DNA of 64,000 nt from Panulirus ornatus (GCF_036320965.1 NC_092241.1:27035297-27099296), one strand, 5' to 3'; numbered from the stretch's first letter, positions 1-13,924 are shown. Program-made: numbers and translations. The notes: generated by a model from the sequence alone, not told the origin.

Positions 1-1767
1 CCAAATGTGGACGATGCAGGAGGTGTATCATTCAGCGAAGGAGCTCAGGGTGGTGAGCTGGAGGTGGATGGGGTGGTACAAGTAAGAGTGGCTGGTGATA
101 TAGAAGAGAACGTGAGGGTGACAGATTGTGCAGATCAGAGGAACCGGAACGTAGAGGGAATGAAAAAGGTCTGCGTTGCTCTGAGATACTTATTTGGCTA
201 AGAAGACAAGTGGCTGAAGGACCGAAGAGGGACAAGCGCAGCGATACTATAAGCAGGGAGGTTGTGCAGGGCAGGATAGGTGTATGTAGTGACGGGTTGT
301 GCAGGGCAGGATAGGTGTATGTAGTGACGGGTTGTGCAGGAAGGAGAAGCTGGTTTTCCTTCTGCTGGGGAAGGCTACGGAAGTGTAGAACAAAACAAGA
401 AACTGGCGTCAGTGAGTTTCTCCTTGACTACCTCTCACTATTGGTGGCTGTTCCCCCGACTCACTGGGCACAGCCTACGCAAACGACTCATCCCCCACTT
501 TGCCTACAACAATCCATGATCAGCAGTTAAGTTAGATATCTTGATTAAAGTTTAATAAAACTCGAACCTTCACTTCTCTAAATGTGATTTCCTGAAGCAT
601 GAAAGTGGACAACTGTTATGATTTGCGCTTTTGAATGCATTTCTCATTCACAGTTGGGATGATAGATAAATGCGTCAGCCTTTAGTAATGCTACTCACCT
701 AAGACTAAAAATGAATATCTGTCGTTAGATTAACAGTGAGAATATTTACTTACTATAAGAGCCTCCGCAATGTAATGATCTCTATTCGTTATATTCTGTG
801 TACATTCACCGCTCTGAAACTTCACCCATGGCAATGAATTTACCTGACAATTTCCCACTGTAAAGTCTCGACAAGAATATCTATCAATTCCAAAAAAAAG
901 AGTTAATTCTTCTTTATAGATTCAGATGAGGGGACTGAACAAGAATGCCAGGAAGCACTCGGAACACAAGCAACTATCGTGGTTCGAATAAAACCCGTAA
1001 CTCGTCTCCGGCTTGAAGTCAACATATTCAAGTATTGGAGGAATACGCTCATTCCTATGAATAACCGCCCTAGAATCAAAACAGACCAAAACTCGCTCGC
1101 ATTTGAAAGCCTGAAAACTGTTCAAGTAACCTCAGTGTCTTGCGACTCATACGTCTATGAAAGGGGCCGTGCAAATATGATTTCCGTGTGAGAAAACCGG
1201 GGCTGGCGTGCGCGCTTTAATTATCACTTCAGATGTTATATACACAGACCCCCACAGCTACCTGGCTGAAACGGAGAGAGGCCGGAGGATAATCATCCCT
1301 CACTTCTGACGGAGGAAAAAGGAAGAATAAGCGCGGCCATTGATTTTAACGAGCCTTTAAAACTATGCAGTTACAGTAACCCTTTTCAGGAATGTCTCAA
1401 TGATAAAGATAGCAAAGATGCTTGGTCGTGGTTGACCATTCCCAGAGGGAGGCGTGATGAGGATGATGGCCGTACAGATGAGGGGTCATTTATCTTATGG
1501 GTATAATGAGAGTTCATAGATAGATATCTTCCTTCATGTTTCATTAGCATAGCAGCTAATGTGTGGCCACTTGGAATCGTCAAACATAGTTGACTGAAGG
1601 AAATCTCAAATACTGAAGTCTCTTCAGTGGAGCTTTCAAAAGGAGTTGTGAGGACACCATCACTATCTTTCTAAGGCATCACTATCCCTCTGACTATACA
1701 TTCATCGATATACCAAACGTGTACGTGATTTATATCGGAGGCACCATAGCTCCGGTGTGGTATATTC

Positions 1768-1772
<5 letters not shown>
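1..1772. other. Unannotated region, no gene recognised
   Basis: Mixed-composition sequence with short open frames only, none resembling a known protein. The left 340 bp contain a small tandem duplication listed separately. Confidence 0.6.
261..340 (+). repeat. 35-bp tandem repeat, about 2.3 copies
   Basis: The word gttgtgcagg starts at 261, 296 and 331; the intervening 35-bp units are identical, indicating a recent duplication. Confidence 0.9.

Positions 1773-1849
<77 letters not shown>
1773..1849 (+). repeat. (AG)n microsatellite
   Basis: Uninterrupted dinucleotide run of about 77 bp. Confidence 0.98.
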
Positions 1850-1851
<2 letters not shown>

Positions 1852-2397
1852 GGAATCGCTTCGGCGTTGAGAAGACGGTTCAAGCTGGAGAGCAGGAGAA
1901 AGAGAACTGATAAGGCTAAGCTGACTTCGGCTGGAATCTTTTGAAGAGAAGAACCGTGGAGCCTCATATTCACGCCAGTGGGATGACCAGCACCCAATAC
2001 ATTAATGACTTCATGCCTTGCAACGGTAATGGGTCTTCTCAGAAGTGGCGTACATCTGAGATCTGAAAAAAAAAAAAAATCCTTGGTAGATATTTCCTCC
2101 TTTTTCCCTAGAAATGCTCGGCTACATCAATAAGGCTTGTTGTAACACCAAGAGGATATTATTATTTCACTTGTTCGGGTGGGGTCTCATCATCATCCCC
2201 TGCAGCATCTTCTTAAGCTCCCTGCACCAGGCATCATCAACACTGGTCTTGTGTGATAAGCTCAGCTACGCTCTTCCAGTGGCCGGACGTCTAAAGTTCT
2301 ATCTCGATGTATCTAGTAGTCGGCAAAAGGGTCTCTCCACTGCCTGGGATGAGAAGACATTTTCCAAAGGAATTCTAAGCGAGAGTCTTCTTTTTGG

Positions 2398-2400
<3 letters not shown>

Positions 2401-2446
<46 letters not shown>
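2401..2446 (+). repeat. (AG)n microsatellite
   Basis: Uninterrupted dinucleotide run of 46 bp, preceded by a short G run. Confidence 0.98.
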
Positions 2447-2448
<2 letters not shown>

Positions 2449-3082
2449 ATGCTCTGCTATTATAACCAGTTCCCAGGGAGACAAGGTTGGGGAGTCGGTG
2501 GCGGGACTCGAAGAGAACGAAAACGTGGAGGATGAAGTAGGAAAACTGGGGTTAAAAACAGTGTTGTGGGGAGAGTGAGGGATGTTGATATTCATGATGT
2601 ACCCTGAGCAGCTTCTGATACCCCGGGAGATACGACCGCATGCGGGAAGCTCTTTGCCGCTCCGGGAGATGCCGCAATGCAGAAGTCTGAACTCATCGTC
2701 TTTCTAAACCTCATTATATTTATTTGTTTTTTTTCTTATTTTGCGAGATGTTATTTTCAGAGTGTTTGTTTTCCTTGTTTTACTTGTGTGCCAGGTGATG
2801 ATTGCTTTTTTTTTTTATCCCCTCGACCTTTTAAGATAAGCTTCGGAGACATGTTCGTGTGGATGGCATCTCAGAATATAATGAGCGTAGTGAGAGGGTG
2901 TTAGTCCGTTGCGGGTGTAGAATTGATGGACCTGAGCTATTTAAGAAAAAAATATTTTTCTGAATATTTTGTGGAGAAAAATATGAGACAAACGACGTAA
3001 AGAACTTAATGTTTAATATTTTTCTTATTCCTTGACACTATATTATCTGACTTTTCGTTGACAAGTTATTGCAGCTTAAACG

Positions 3083-3084
<2 letters not shown>

Positions 3085-3155
<71 letters not shown>
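3085..3155 (+). repeat. (AT)n microsatellite
   Basis: Pure AT run of 71 bp. Confidence 0.98.
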
Positions 3156-3158
<3 letters not shown>

Positions 3159-3679
3159 GGTGACGTTATACAAATAGTTGAAGTGCTGGATTGAATTTTT
3201 AGATTGTATTAGTAAGATCTCCACTTCCTGGATTTCATTTTACTTTCCAGTCACAGCCCTTCACTTCCAGTCCCCTTCTGTTGGTTTCTCTAAGGACATT
3301 GTGACGCTTCGGCTACATCAAACTCTCCAGCATCTCTCACTACCGGATCCATCATATTTAGTCTCGCTCATTCTACGTCGAGGTCCAGGGATCTCTCACC
3401 ATCAACAGGTCAACACAAACTCAAACTCAGAAATACCACCCTTGCCTCAGACCACAACTTGTTCTTAAGGCTGTCGTATTAACGCATTTAACCCCCTCTT
3501 GCAGGACATATGTTCAACTGAAGATGTGTCCAGCTGGAATGTTCTCCGTCATGGGATAAGTTGCCACAGCCAGCGTGGTGATAAACGGTGTACTAATGTT
3601 CATGACATCCCATGTGGTCTTGTGATAGTGAAAAATCTTAATGCAAATCTGGGTTCTGCGAAGCGATGGTGGTCCGCTC

Positions 3680-3681
<2 letters not shown>

Positions 3682-3735
<54 letters not shown>

Positions 3736-3773
3736 TGGTATGTGTGGTGTGTGTGTGTGTGTGTGTGTGTGGT
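3682..3773 (+). repeat. (GT)n microsatellite, interrupted
   Basis: Pure GT to 3726, then imperfect GT with GGTG/GCG interruptions. Confidence 0.95.
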
Positions 3774-5449
3774 GGGTTGTGGCTGTGAGGACCACAAAAC
3801 TTTGTAATACACGATAACTGGCTATCACATTCATTCCTATCACGACCTCCGTTCGTGAACCACTTCCGTCGTTAATGTATATCGAGAAAGGAAGACATGT
3901 TTTACGTTGTAGCTTCCTCTCCCTTGATCTGGCCATCTTTGATTCATCTAAAGTGGCTTTTTAGACTTAATTCCTGGGCAAACTTATGCGGAGTACTGAT
4001 ATAAAATACAGACGAGGTTCAGTTATCAACCGTTTTCTTTCCGTTCATCAGCTCCCTTCTTTCTTATCTGTCCTTGAATTTACCTTTCGTCCTTCGTTTT
4101 GCGTTCACATGCTTTTGTGATGCTGGAGATGGACTCCGAGGCCTGAGGGCGAGCAGATAGAGAGATACAAAGGTGAGCGCCGAAAGAAGAAAAAGGAAAA
4201 AAATATATACAAGAAATTGTAAGAACAAGTACCACTCAAATGATCATTACGACACGACTGGGTATAATTTTGTGATACAATTCTAACCCAAAAAATCCGT
4301 TGGGTATATTTCATCGAATAATGGATTGTGAGTTTTTGTACACAATGTCAAAAAGAATGCAAGAGACGAAGGCTGAGCAAAATACAGGTTTTTGCAACAT
4401 TCACTCCCGTTCTACTAGATACATGACAACTAATGTAGAAAATAGCCTTATATTAAGGCTCATTGACCATGTTAGTTGTGTTCCTAGTTCAAGCGGAATA
4501 TAACTCATTGGATTAAGGAGACAACATCTTGTTGTTTAATTACTACAGTTGGGTTACTTGACGCAAACGTTGCGATTATATTTGCGACATAATCTCCCTC
4601 CAGCTCTTCTCCTTCGTCTTTCTGTTGCGGTGTACAGCGACTAATATGTTCAATCTCTATGCTGATTACGATCTTGGCAGTTTACTGCCTCACATTATTA
4701 TAAATGATAAGCAAATTCATGTTCCTCCCCTCTGATATACATTCCCGGTTACTTCGTAAACGCCAGAGAAACATACCTTTAGCATTTTTTTCAGCTCCCT
4801 TGATACCTCCCTTAGCTTCTAGTCAGCCCCTGGCGAAGGATCACTGACTGCTAAACACCCTCATGGACTATTTATTTTCAGATTCTCCTCAGCCTCTGGA
4901 GTCACTGGATGCTGCTTATCTCTTGATGTATACACTTGGGGCAATCATTTAGCCTCAGTACCTCTCCTTCATCGTCCTTGATCACGGGACACATCTTCCT
5001 CCGCTGTCTCTCAGTTTCTGGAGTGCTTCCTTTCTTACTTTCAAGCTCCTCAAGTACCTTCATGAACTGCCTTTTCACCTTCGAAAGATACCTCCCTTAG
5101 CTTATCCTCGTATCCGGAGCACCGTCCATTCATGAGTACCCCTTCTCACCTCCTCCTCGACTTCATTGCTAACTTCACCGACTGCTCTTTAGTTGGCTGA
5201 TCATCTTCACTCATGCTATGAGCTACTGAACTGCCAGTCAGCGGTCAGTATCGAGCGGGGTACCAAGTCAATCGCCTTTTCTTTTGTGTTTGTGAACATA
5301 CAAGATGACCTCTTGTCGTGTGTCTGCTGCTCGTAGTTGTAGTGTTGTTGGTAATGATGTTTTTAGTGCTAGTGTGGCTACAGCTGACACGTATAACTGT
5401 TACTGTTAAAGACACCGACGTTGTTGACGGCAGTGATTATGATAACAGT
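3774..5449. other. Unannotated region, no gene recognised
   Basis: No convincing coding sequence. 4560-5260 is CT-rich with loosely repeated words (for example gatacctcccttagct near 4802 and 5090), possibly an old degenerate repeat. Confidence 0.5.
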
Positions 5450-5454
5450 TATAG

Positions 5455-5565
5455 ATAATTATGAATAATGATAAAAACAATGATAATGAATATAATAATG
5501 ATAATACTTCTGCTACTACTATTACTACCACTACTAATGATGATAATATTAATAATAAGAATAAC

Positions 5566-5612
<47 letters not shown>

Positions 5613-5713
5613 TGATGATAATAATGATAATGATAACAATAATGATAATAATAATAATGCTAATAATAATGATAATAATAATAATACTAATGAAAATAAT
5701 AATAATAATAATG

Positions 5714-5752
<39 letters not shown>

Positions 5753-5795
5753 TATAATGATAGTAATAATGATAATAATGACAATGATACTGTGC
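5455..5795 (+). repeat. (AAT)n-like trinucleotide tract
   Basis: About 340 bp of AAT/GAT/AAC triplets; the purest parts are near 5565-5610 and 5715-5750. Open frames on both strands are compositional (poly-Asn, poly-Ile). Confidence 0.95.
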
Positions 5796-6800
5796 GTAAA
5801 GAACAAATTATACACAACCATTTTGCTTCATTAAAAATGAATCATTGAACCTGCTGCTTCTGATGCTTGTGGGCTGTTACTGTTATTACTGCTGTTCATC
5901 TTCTGGACAGTGATGGTTCTGCTTCTAGCATTCTTAATGTTGTTAATACTAACATCAATATCATCACTGTGACCTTAATCATGATATGCTAACTCCGGCT
6001 GGAGGCGTTACACACACTTCATGTGCTTAAGTTTCTAATGTTACCAACTTTTCTACTGCTATATCTTATGGTATCTATTGAGTGATTATCACTCTTAGTT
6101 CCCTAAGTTACAAGATACTACTCTCGCTCATATCGCTACTCTTCTTTTGTCTGGAGTGAGTATACCGTTAATGCTTCGCTTTAATGATATTGGATCCAGT
6201 TACAGAAAGAAGCCCTCATCGAGTTCATGTCTTGAATCAATAAAGGAGAGAAAATTAAAGAGCGGATTAGAAATAAGTGGGAAGAAAACGCAAGGAAAAA
6301 GATGAGCAAAATGCATATGTAAAGAAAAGATTTAATGATGATGATATCGGTAAAGCTGTGTTGTCTCCTCCCACGAACACGTTTTCCAACTCTTCATCAC
6401 CTGCCTGAACACCTCATGTTCAGCTATGACCAAGTGAACCTCATAATTCAAAACATGATGTTTTATTTGACGTATTTGTCTTAGGGAAGGAAAGTCTGTC
6501 ATGCATGAGTGATATGCACTGTCGGCCCAGAATGGTTCACTGAGGACCCGTACATCACAGGCGCTGCTGGCGCTGTCTCTGCATGATAATAACAACATGA
6601 ATATTATATGAGTGATGACTCCGATAACAGATATTCTGGGAGCAACATCTTTTATACCCACCAGCAGTTACAAAAGCCTCAAGGTGTATACCACAAGCAT
6701 GATCTTAAGAGCTGATAATACTGATTAAATAGTTTTTTGCTATGCATATGATCAAGAGGTAGCTATGAATCTGACACGGATTATAAAGAGAAAGAAAAAG
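5796..6800. other. Unannotated region, no gene recognised
   Basis: A 109-codon minus-strand open frame at 6332-6661 has no recognisable motif and ordinary composition, so it is not called as a gene. Confidence 0.5.
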
Positions 6801-6809
6801 ACTGATCGC

Positions 6810-8830
6810 TCAGGTGTCTCGACTGAAGGAACGGGTGGTCCACAGGGTGTTGATCGGCGCTCCTGGGTCGTCCTGCAACTGAGAAGGTATCCAGCTGTGT
6901 CTGACCTCCTGCCGCTGACCCGCTGCTCTCTCCCACACTGCCGTAGAGACGTGAATCCCACACTCCCGAGGTGAGTCAAGACCTCCCAAGACCAGCGGAA
7001 CCAGCTGCTCTTTCTTATCTTGCCGCAGAGGCGTGAGTCCCTTGCTGCCGCGTTGTCTTATTATCCGTCCTCTCCATCCTCACCCTCCTCCACACCCTCA
7101 CCCTCCTCCCTATGCGTCTGGAGGGATCTCTATAATCTGTCCCACACTATAGATGCGAGTCCGTTGATCTGTAACCTTTTCAAGGTCTCTGAAGCCTGGC
7201 ACGCCTTATGTTTCCCCATGCACTGTCAAATGGCCATGTGTCTGTGGCTCTTGGATTGTCTTTCATTCCCCGCCGTCCCACCTCGACCTCTAGAAACTGG
7301 TTGAATCCGCTTTCTCCCGCTTTTTCGTAAATGCAACATCTTGGAGTGATCATCCCTTCATGCTGGATCAGCTTCGATCTCCTTCATCGTCAAGTGGGTG
7401 ATGCTTGTTTCTCCTTCGTTCTGTATTTATATCAATCCATATCTTCCACTGGCGCTAAGCAGGACCTATTTTTTTCTCAGCAGAACCTATTTTGGTCAGC
7501 AAGACCTATCATGCTCACCAGGACCTATTTTTGCCATGCAGGACCTATTTTTCTCTACCACATCGCCATGAGGCCATATGTCTCTTAACCCGCACCCTGC
7601 CTTGGCCCTCTTTCCCCCACGTCACTAAATCTGGCAGGACCCACCTCTCTCCCTTATCCTGCCATGGTAGAGTGAATCCCATGCTCCCATGCTGCTGCAT
7701 GACCCCTCCTCAACCTGAGTAAGATCCACTGTTCTTTACTACCAACTTGACAAACGTGCGTCTCCCTTGTTCTTGTCCCTTTGTATGACCCTTTATAACC
7801 CGGCATGACCCACTTCCTTCTCCCACACAGCCCCTCTGAGCCGTGCTTGACACTGTTCTCTCCTACGTAGCCAAAAAAAGAAAAAATTAGTCCCTTGTCT
7901 CCACGTTTTGATCGCACTCTCATCACCCGGCAGTACCCAGACTTCTCTCCCTCACTACAGGTACGTTGTATGTCCCACATTCCCGAGTTCTTCTACGGTT
8001 CTTCTTGGAAACTAATAAGGACCGGCTACTCTTTTCCTACTACCTGAAATTGGGGAGCCACTTCTATCTGCCATGAACGTATAGCCATTGCCTGAGTCCA
8101 TCTGGGCCCATTACTTTCCCACAATGGCGTAGCAGCAAGAGTGACTTGTTCCCACTCTTTGTCATGTTGCCTCCAGAGCCAGGATTTTGCATCTTCTCTA
8201 CTGTCTTATGCGAACCCCTCAATCAGTTATATCACACCCTTCCCACAACTCCCGCACACTAGTAGATCCGAGCCTCACTCGCTTCTCGTACCTGTAATGA
8301 TTTAGGGACGTTGGTTCTTTGATCCTGCGCCCTGTCATGACCCCACTTCCCATTCCGAAAATACTGTTCCTATCTCCACCAGATACAGTACATTGTACTG
8401 TATATTAGTGTGCATTATAATCGTTCGTTGAGCTGTCTCCGCGCCTTCCCGCCTGTGTCGCCGTGCCGCCTTGATGTCATCTAGAGCTTTTTCACCCAGG
8501 ACTCACTGATCTCTCCCACACTACCTGGAGACACAAGCCAGTCACCTTCACACCCCTTTATGATAATACTCGACCCCTCCCTCCACCAATCTAGGCAGGA
8601 CCTACTGGTCCTTCTTGCGTTGAATTGAAGAAAAGTTGTTCCTGGTGCTCGCGCCCTGTTCCCGCCGTCTCTTCTCCCCAAGCTGCCTTCCTTAGCCCTA
8701 GTAGTACCTGATGCTCTCCCCCACACTGTCGTAAAAGGTCCCAAGTCCTATCCTCCTGGGTCCTGACACGGCCCCCGTGGAGCTCTGCGGGGCCAGGACA
8801 CGTCTTCTGCCGAGCCATCTCAAGCAAGTT
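6810..8830. repeat. Long degenerate tandem-repeat region
   Basis: Recurrent words such as ctctcccacact, ccgtagagacgtga, gaggcgtgagtccc, gcaggaccta and ctgacccgctgc reappear every 60-90 bp with much divergence. A tighter block with about 20-30-bp spacing of aggacctattttt lies at 7460-7555. It looks like an ancient minisatellite. Confidence 0.6.
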
Positions 8831-10145
8831 TTACTTTTCCCACAGCTCGAAGAAAACGCTGAGAAGAAAAACAAGAAATGTTCTCATTATTAATATTTCT
8901 CTATTGAATTTTGCGTTCGCTTTCAAAAGAGGAATGAAAGACTGATTTAGAGTTACGGACCTCTTCTTCTTGCTCCTTTTTCCACTCCTTTATCCCTTCG
9001 CCAGATGGACGAATGATAACATAGCTAGAGGGAACGTACAAGAAAAAAGAAAGACATAGATAAGAAAAGAACTTCTTGCCTACCGGTCACTTATCAGTAT
9101 AAACTTTGTCAACAAATTTATTTTCTTACACTCCCTAGATGTTACTTAATATTATCTCCCCTCGTGTTCATTGCACCATACACTCACCAGCTGGTACTGA
9201 CACGATTCACAGATTTAGAGCATAGATGACTTCTACGAGCAACTTCAATGATCTTTTTCTTCTTTCATAATTCTTATATATCAGTATCTATATTTTTCTG
9301 TTCTGTGCGTTAAATCAACAATGAAACACGTCAAGAAAATCTCTTGTCATTTTGCAAATAATCGTGATTAACTACATCCTTGCTTTAGTGCCATTCTTTC
9401 ATGAATTTCTTTTAGATTATCGAAAGATATGTTCAAAAAGTTCCGTAATCTTCAATGGTACTTTCTCCTGCACGCACGATTGTTTTGAAATATATTATCA
9501 GTAACCGTTTCATAATCTGGAGATCCTGAGATCCTTTCATCATTTCGAGTCAAATTTAGCTCCCCACTCTTAGTAACTCGATAATTCCTTAGGGGAGAAT
9601 GAGCCAAAGACTCCCCCATAGCGATTAAGAGTAACATAATCTTACCGTGCAGTAGACCAAGACTAGTATCATGAATTAGGGGGAAAAGTTCAAGATGTAA
9701 TGAATCGTGGAGGTAAACCTCTCCCTTCATCACAGTCACCACAAGGAACTAGAGGGCGATAACAAGCCTTGGTTCCGTTGTATTTTGCAAGATTGGGTTT
9801 CAGGGGTGTCCCGCTGATGGAAGTTTAGTGAGTGGCGGTAATTGGTCTCATAAAGGGAGGGGAAGGTCTTAACTAATAAATGATTCTGATAATGAAGTCA
9901 AGATGTTCGCTCTGCATAGACAACAATGGAAAACGGTATTTACTGTTAGGTTCTGTTGGTGAGGTCAAGATGTTCGTTCTTTATGGATCGTAGACAACAG
10001 AGGGAAAACAGTCCTTAACGTTAGGTTAAACCTGAGGAAGTCCATCGACGACCTCCATCGTCCTGTTGAATAACAACTGAACAAACAACTACACACAAGA
10101 GAATAAAGGAAAAAATGTTATGAAATATGGCACGTAGCAGTGATA
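8831..10145. other. Unannotated region, no gene recognised
   Basis: Unique-looking AT-rich sequence. A partial duplication of a gaggtcaagatgttcg-type word occurs near 9893 and 9960. Confidence 0.5.
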
Positions 10146-10147
10146 GG

Positions 10148-10395
10148 ACATATTTTCCCTGGAGATAGGGGAGAAAGAATACTTCCCTGCGTGTCGTAGA
10201 AGGCGACTAAAAGAGGAGGAAGCGGGGGGCTGGAAATCCTCCCCTCTTGTTTTTTTTTTTCAATTTTCCAAAAGAAGGAACAGAGAAGGGGGCCAGGTGA
10301 GGATATTCCCTCAGAGGCCCAGTCCTCTGTTCTTAACGCTACCTTGCTAACGCGGGAAATGACGAATAGTTTGATAGAAAAGAAAAGAAAAGAAA
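10148..10395 (+). mobile_element. Short interspersed element, family A, full-length-like copy
   Basis: Shares gagaaagaatacttccc, gtgtcgtagaaggcgact, ggaacagagaagggggcc and ggcccagtcctctgttctt with copies at 58.9 and 62.5-63.0 kb. The tail reads cgctaacgcgggaaat followed by A/G-rich sequence. It is non-coding and SINE- or MITE-like, about 240 bp. Confidence 0.8.
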
Positions 10396-10549
10396 AACGA
10401 AACACATTCTTTCATTGGTTTTATGTACTTTACACTTTGTTTTTAGTACAGTTAGATGTCCCTCCACCACTTCTAAAGGGCTCAAAAGTAGGTGTAAGGG
10501 TCATTGGAGGATTTGACAATGATAAAGAGAATTGTTACGCTTAGCCTGG

Positions 10550-10960
10550 AAATTATGATAGGCTAATGTTTGGTGATGATGTCTGAAGTTAGTGTTAAGA
10601 GGGAATATTACCATTATATATGATGTGGAATAAGGCTAAATGATGTCAGAAGCTAGTGGGATGAGGTAGTATCATGTGGTGATGTCAATAGGTGGTGTTG
10701 GAACGTGAAGTCAGGTATAGAAATCACACCATGTGCTAATGTCAGAAGATGATGCCAGGACTCGGTAATACGCGGTGCTGTTGGACACTGTCTGATGGTG
10801 GTGACATAATGTTTTGAGAGATGTCAGCAAGTAATGCCAAGGGTGTCACATACATATGATGTCGGATGGTGATTCTAGGCGACTGTGCAACCGAGATATA
10901 TTAGCAAGTGACATAAGCAAGTGATATCATATGTTATAAGACAGTAAAGTCAGGAGGGCT
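10550..10960 (+). repeat. Degenerate GATGTC-rich tandem repeat
   Basis: Variants of gatgtcagaagctagtg recur at irregular 40-70-bp spacing, with gtgatgt words throughout; diverged minisatellite. Confidence 0.55.
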
Positions 10961-11830
10961 ACAGTGATTGGGAAGGGGGAGGGTATGATCTCTTGTTGTC
11001 ACGATATATCATTCTAATATCCTTCAGGTTAGTGTTAAGGGAACCACATCAGGCTCGCCTGATTAGCAACCTAGGATGTGAGCAAACTGAACTGTAGTTA
11101 AACTTCTCAGCCTTACGTATAGCTGCTACTCGTATGTGAGGACAACTTGCATTAGCGTCTACATCAAAAACTATTAAATGGATTCATTTATAGAGCTTAA
11201 CGATCCTTTATGAATCACGCTCTTGGAGCAAATGATCATTACAAAAAGCATAATGAAGGGGGCTTGAGATGTGAACCTACCCATATGCACTGATATGTCA
11301 GTTGCAAATCTTGGACCATCAGTAATATAAAATTTTCGACACTCAACTCGAAATTTACGTTTTATGATCCTTACCTCCGAGAGAATTAAACATTCACACT
11401 TTTTTCAGCACAAATGTTCGTTCCTCGGACGTGTTAACGTGTATTTACCGCTATTTCACGCCTGGTCCTCTTACTATTTTCCCAACAGACATCCACCAGC
11501 TTTACCCCCTCCCAGTACGTGACCGAAGTCTCGTTTTTTAATCAGATATGAAGAATACGACTTGAGGTTCATCCGACTGGTTAGTCATGGTGTTATTTCT
11601 TGTTTCACAGTTACGCAGAATCCTCTTGCCTTTTTCATGAACGTCATGCCATATAACCATCAGGGATTTTTCCTTTTCATATTCCTCAATTGTGTTATGT
11701 TTTCTATTTTTCGTAATCTTTTACTTTTTCTGTCGACAGATCAGTTATCTTAGAATTGACGAGTGGTTATCGATGGGCCATATCAGGGGAAATGAAGAAT
11801 GCACCATAATATAAGGATGAGGGTTGGATC
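10961..11830. other. Unannotated region, no gene recognised
   Basis: No repeat or coding signal that I can support. Confidence 0.5.
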
Positions 11831-11834
11831 AGTT

Positions 11835-12256
11835 TGCCGTGTTGACGAGTAGACCAGAGCATGGACGAGAGTAGAGAATATCATGGGATGACGTGAAGTA
11901 AACTGATGGTTGGATCGTGGAGACTATACCGCTGGATGACGCTTAACATCAGCTATGGATTATAGCTTTAGCTCACGATTAGACGAGAGTACAGCCAGAC
12001 GAGAAGACCACAACACATCACGAGCTGGCCATTGTGCAAACTGACGAGTGGGCCGGAGCTGACGAGTGGACCATAGCTGACAAGTGGACCGTAGCTGACA
12101 AGTGGACCATAGCTGACGAGTGGACCTGTAGCTGACGAGTGGACCATAGCATGAGCTGAAGGTTTGATCGGATCAGGATATAACATAGCCTACCAAGTGG
12201 CTTACAACATGGGCTGGCGAGTGGACCAAAGCACAGACTCACGAGAGGACCACCAG
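11835..12256 (+). repeat. 18-bp minisatellite with degenerate flanks
   Basis: The core 12046-12150 has units of about 18 bp built on gctgacgagtggaccata. Diverged copies (gacgagtagacc, cgagtggacc, cgagaggacc) extend to both sides. Confidence 0.85.
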
Positions 12257-13424
12257 CCACCTTTATGATGATGACTGGAGGAAAGGTTCTGCAGGCTTGT
12301 GGTCTTCTCCTTGACGGCCGTGAACCTCTCAGTTGGGCGCCAGAACACCTTTCGCCTTACAACTTGAGATTATCTTTTATTTCTGTTTCCTACACCGAAA
12401 CTTTGTTTTATGTTACAAATAACTGTATGGAGATCAGACACAGTGCGAATGGAAGGGATCAGGAGGTGAATAAATGAACATGACGTGGGTACGCTTTCTG
12501 CCTCTACTAAGGATTTGATAAGACTATCCCTTGATAAGTCGAAGCATCTCAGGCAACAAATATCGTTGTTGCTTTTAGGGTATACCCGTTCTCTCCTTTA
12601 TTCTCAGTAATTCTGACTCTAGCCAGCTCAAGCTGCATGTCTGTGTGTGCACAGACCACCTCGTATTGATGGAAGCCTAGTGCATGATATTTGCAAATAT
12701 ATAATTCGTAAAACAGACAGAAACATTTTTAATCCACAAGATAATCTTTAATATAGGCACCAAAAACACTGATACAAGTACAAACTCCGTAGCGTAACAA
12801 AATGCAAGGCACTTTGAAGAGATACTTGGAAAGGCTTTCCGAAACAAAGAAAACGAAGGACTCCTAGACAAAGGGAACTTCAAGTATTCTGAACACAAGA
12901 CTTTGCAAGGCCAATGAAAATAATGAAATGCGAAGAACATAGACATGCAAGGATCTATAAAGACATAACTTAAGGATATTAGAATTAAATGATCCCATGC
13001 AATTACCATAAACAGTTACAGAGTAAGGCAAAAAAAAAAAAAAGGCCTGAAAATGGTGCCCTTTCGAAGTGCCCTATTAAGCATTTGTGCGAGTGAAAAC
13101 TGACCCTACAAAAATTGCCAATAGGTCTCATGTTGTGAGGCGCTGTGAAGTGACTGGACTGAAGAATTTAGCTGGATGATTTTTAGGACATTTTTGATCG
13201 CCTCCTGAATTCAACTTTGCAGTAGTTAACTATGTGTGGTGGCCCGCAGGTAATTAAAGCTAGAAGATATAGCTCCATGAAATGAACATAATCGATCAGA
13301 TAGAAAGACGTTTATGGAATGATAAGAGGAAGACCTGATGCAATAGCTGGAGAAAATACATATCCAGAGGACATATACACATTTCATTCATACTTGTAAT
13401 GCAGAGAAAAAGGAAACTGGCTGA
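12257..13424. other. Unannotated region, no gene recognised
   Basis: AT-rich sequence without recognisable features. Confidence 0.5.
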
Positions 13425-13575
13425 TAGTAACAATGTCCACAGGAACGACGAAGAAAGTTAAGTGAAGTAACTATCTCTATAGGAAATATGAAGAAAGTTA
13501 AGTGAAGTAACTATCTCTATAGGAAAGATGAAGAAAGTTGAAAGAAAGAAACAATGTCTACAGGAAAGACGAAGA
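13425..13575 (+). repeat. 40-bp imperfect tandem repeat, about 3.5 copies
   Basis: agtgaagtaactatctctat occurs at 13461 and again at 13501; related gacgaagaa and caatgtc words flank it on both sides. Confidence 0.8.
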
Positions 13576-13921
13576 ATGACCTGAAATTGATAGATGAAAG
13601 AAAATGAGAAAAAAACACAAATGATATACATAAAGATGATACATTAGAAAAGATTTTCTTTCTGCGAGATAAAAAGCGGAGTAGTGAAAGAGCTTTCTCT
13701 CTCTTCCTCATCCCCGGATACTGGTGGTAAACACAAGGAGGCTAACATGACCATTGGTTCTGGGTGAGACTACCTACCTACCTACCTACCCAGTAACCTG
13801 ACGATGATCGCAGGAAAGGACGTACCACTAGGTTACTCTGCCTGCAATGAGCAGTGCGAGAGTCACTCTAACGACAGTATCATACAGGGATAACCTGGAG
13901 AAAGTGTGTGTTTCAGTTTAC

Positions 13922-13924
<3 letters not shown>

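Noticed and set aside
5449..5848. Overlapping poly-Asn and poly-Ile frames
   Set aside because: Translation of an (AAT)n-like tract on both strands.
6332..6661. 109-codon minus-strand open frame
   Set aside because: No domain or homology recognised; no flanking splice signals that extend it.
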